64,000 nucleotides of DNA from an uncultured Erysipelotrichaceae bacterium (GTDB lineage: Bacteria > Bacillota_I > Bacilli_A > RF39 > UBA660): positions 14,653-78,652 of the forward strand of contig CADBNE010000024.1 in the NCBI GenBank assembly GCA_902795975.1, read 5' to 3'. This document shows positions 62,139-64,000 of this stretch, piece after piece. Each line of letters starts with the position of its first letter. The stretch's first letter is position 1. The notes beneath the pieces were generated by a model. It was given only the letters and a program-made list of their open reading frames with translations, did not search any database and had not been told where the DNA came from. A program made the position numbers and the translations under genes.

Positions 62139-63251
62139 ATGATTTTGAAGAGAATTGAACTTGTTAATTTTAGAAACTATGATCAATTATCTACTCGTTT
62201 TTATAAAGGTATAAATATTATATACGGAGATAATGCTCAAGGCAAGACAAATTTGCTTGAATCAATTTATACATTAGGAATAACTAAATCACATCGTTCT
62301 TTTATTGATAATAATCTTATTAAATCAGGTGAATCAAGAGCATCAATTAAAGGTGTAATTAATAATGGAAGCCTTGATACAACACTTGAAATTACAATTG
62401 AAAATAATAAGAAAAAACTATTTATTGATAAATCAAATATAAGAAAAGTAAGTGATTATATTTCCTCAATGAATATTATTATATTTTATCCTGATGATTT
62501 GGAATTACTTAAAGGTTCACCACAATCCAGAAGAAAATATTTTAATTTAGAATTATCTCAATTATATAGTAATTATTATGTAGTTTTAAATGATTATAAT
62601 AAACTATTAAAGATTAGAAATGAATATTTAAAGAAAATGAATAGAAAAATTAATGTTGATATGAATTACTTTAATATTCTTACTAGTTATTTAATTGATA
62701 AGTCAATTATTTTAATGAAAATGAGAAAAAAATATGTTGAAAAAATCAATGATTATTGTAAGGAAATTTTTAAAGATATAATGAATGTGGATAACTTTAA
62801 TATTAAATATGTTTGTTCATTAAATATTGATTTATCTAGTTCAAAAATTAAGGATGAACTTCTTGCATTCTATGATAATAAATTATCATTGGATATAAAA
62901 AATTCAAATACATGTTTTGGACCACATAGAGATGATTATGAATTTTTTATTAACGATAATAATTTAAAGTTTTATGGTTCACAAGGTCAACAAAGAATTG
63001 CAGTTTTATGTTTAAAATTATCCGAAATAGAAATATTTAAAAAATATAAAAATACAACGCCTATATTACTTCTAGATGATGTTTTTAGTGAATTATCTGA
63101 TGATAAAAAGAATAATTTGCTGAAATACATTAGTAAAGATATACAAACAATTATTACTACAACAGAATTGAGTAATTTAGATAAAAAATTAGTAAAAAAA
63201 TCAAAATTATTTAACATTTCTGCTGGAAAATTAAAAAAATTAGAGAGGTGA
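62139..63251 (+). CDS. recF: DNA repair and replication protein RecF
   Basis: SMC-like ATPase of 370 residues that helps load RecA at gaps. Walker A IYGDNAQGKTNLLESIYTLG is near 30, the signature GSQGQQRIAVLCLKLSE near 285 and Walker B TPILLLDDVFSELSDDKKN near 310. AGAGGGATATT precedes the ATG. It ends TGA inside the gyrB SD, so the two are co-translated. The predicted coiled coil is short, as usual for RecF. Confidence 0.97.
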   Translation: MILKRIELVNFRNYDQLSTRFYKGINIIYGDNAQGKTNLLESIYTLGITKSHRSFIDNNLIKSGESRASIKGVINNGSLDTTLEITIENNKKKLFIDKSNIRKVSDYISSMNIIIFYPDDLELLKGSPQSRRKYFNLELSQLYSNYYVVLNDYNKLLKIRNEYLKKMNRKINVDMNYFNILTSYLIDKSIILMKMRKKYVEKINDYCKEIFKDIMNVDNFNIKYVCSLNIDLSSSKIKDELLAFYDNKLSLDIKNSNTCFGPHRDDYEFFINDNNLKFYGSQGQQRIAVLCLKLSEIEIFKKYKNTTPILLLDDVFSELSDDKKNNLLKYISKDIQTIITTTELSNLDKKLVKKSKLFNISAGKLKKLER

Positions 63252-63257
63252 CAGATA

Positions 63258-64000
63258 GTGAATGAAGAACATTATGATGCTTCGGATATTCAAGTCTTAG
63301 AGGGATTAGAAGCAGTAAGAAAAAGACCTGGTATGTATATTGGTACAACAGATGTGAAAGGATTACACCATTTAGTTTGGGAAATAGTAGATAATGCTAT
63401 TGATGAGTCATTAGCAGGATATTGTAATAATATTGAAGTTATTATAAATAAAGGTAATTCTATCACTGTAAGAGATGATGGTAGAGGTATACCAGTAGAT
63501 GTACACCCTAAAACTCATTTATCAACAGTAGAAACTGTTTATACTGTATTACATGCAGGTGGTAAGTTTGGTGGCGGAGGATACAAAGTATCAGGCGGAT
63601 TACACGGTGTGGGAGCTTCAGTAGTTAATGCTTTATCTAACTGGCTTGAAGTACAGATTTACAGAGACGGTCATATTTATAAGCAAAGATATGAGCGCGG
63701 TAAAGTTATGTCCGAACTTACCGTTATCGGAGATTGTCCTGCAGAGAAGACCGGAACCAGGGTAGATTTCATGCCGGATGATACGATATTTGAAGATACC
63801 GTATATGATTACGACATACTTAAGACGAGACTCAGAGAGACTGCTTTCCTTACTAAGGGTATTAAGATTACTCTTATTGATACAAGAGAGACTGACGAAG
63901 AAGGCAATAAAACAACAAGAAGCAAGACCTTCCATTATGAGGGCGGAATAAAGGAATTCGTTAAATATCTAAATAAGAGTACTACAGCTTTATATGAAGA
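63258..64000 (+). CDS. gyrB: DNA gyrase subunit B, 5' part (cut by window edge)
   Basis: The first 247 codons of gyrB from GTG 63258 (AGAGGTGA upstream). GHKL ATPase motifs: [49 protein letters not shown]. No stop occurs before the window end. Codons up to about 63640 fit this AT-rich genome (TTA, AGA, ATA). After that CTT/CTC, ACC, GAG, CGC and CCG appear, and the protein ([54 protein letters not shown]) is more like clostridial GyrB. The reading frame is intact. See finding. Confidence 0.93.
   Translation, partial: MNEEHYDASDIQVLEGLEAVRKRPGMYIGTTDVKGLHHLVWEIVDNAIDESLAGYCNNIEVIINKGNSITVRDDGRGIPVDVHPKTHLSTVETVYTVLHAGGKFGGGGYKVSGGLHGVGASVVNALSNWLEVQIYRDGHIYKQRYERGKVMSELTVIGDCPAEKTGTRVDFMPDDTIFEDTVYDYDILKTRLRETAFLTKGIKITLIDTRETDEEGNKTTRSKTFHYEGGIKEFVKYLNKSTTALYE

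Noticed and set aside
1..64000. parS site TGTTTCACGTGAAACA
   Set aside because: Several CACGTG cores were examined (for example near 1120, 4975, 22690, 24845, 55272), but none has flanking GTTTC/GAAAC. An exact pattern scan would settle this.
1..64000. tRNA, rRNA, CRISPR array or insertion sequence
   Set aside because: I saw no cloverleaf-like blocks, rRNA cores, regular spacer repeats or transposase-like proteins. Small RNAs could be missed by eye.

Overview
The window is a very AT-rich bacterial chromosome segment that carries the replication origin of a low-GC Gram-positive bacterium. TGA is used as a stop (recF, for example), Shine-Dalgarno sites are strong, and promoters are SigA-like. 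The gene set is typical of class Bacilli: noc, soj, parB, walJ, rlmH, spoIIR, comK-like, type VIIb EssC, whiA-yvcK-lgt. The very low GC, many Asn/Ile/Tyr-rich hypothetical proteins and partial operons suggest an uncultured gut lineage with a reduced genome, near the RF39/RFN20/Erysipelotrichales groups. That placement is inference. I saw no tRNA, rRNA, CRISPR array or insertion sequence.

Layout. oriC lies at about 58.44-58.77 kb, between rpmH (leftward) and dnaA (rightward). To its right, all genes read rightward: dnaA, dnaN, a comK-like gene, recF, and gyrB cut by the window edge. To its left, nearly all genes read leftward: rpmH-rnpA-yidC-khpB, pta, mnmE, a TM2 protein, mnmG-rsmG and noc. 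Next come a helical hypothetical protein and a type VII secretion locus (46.7-40.0 kb). Further left are pyk, uvrB, yvlD-lgt-yvcK-whiA, a tandem alarmone-synthetase gene, nrnA, rplI and dnaB. Beyond these are the walJ-rlmH group, spoIIR, fba, murA, a Bax-inhibitor protein, a long sigma factor, rpmE, several membrane or hypothetical genes, a GNAT/DUF402 operon, typA, and finally soj-parB-mscS at the left edge. Most genes are therefore co-directional with replication forks leaving oriC.

How the parts work together. DnaA, its boxes (almost all TTATGCACA), DnaN, RecF, GyrB and DnaB form the replication set. Soj, ParB and the ParB paralogue Noc form the segregation and nucleoid-occlusion set. RnpA, RpmH, YidC and KhpB are the usual origin-proximal RNA and membrane-insertion genes. 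MnmE, MnmG, RsmG and RlmH modify tRNA or rRNA.

The most unusual points are these. (1) Noc carries a disordered insert of about 550 residues with recurring short hydrophobic motifs, and its own promoter is threaded by three copies of TTTGGGAAATAA, which contains the Noc half-site. (2) One gene joins two small alarmone synthetase domains, the second with a lysine in place of the catalytic glutamate. (3) The type VII locus has EssC, EsaB and WXG-like proteins but no recognisable EsaA, EssA or EssB. (4) An RpoD-like sigma factor has a long C-terminal extension with sigma4-like segments. (5) A ComK-like regulator sits inside the dnaN-recF interval. (6) gyrB changes composition and apparent ancestry part-way through, which suggests a chimeric assembly or recombination.
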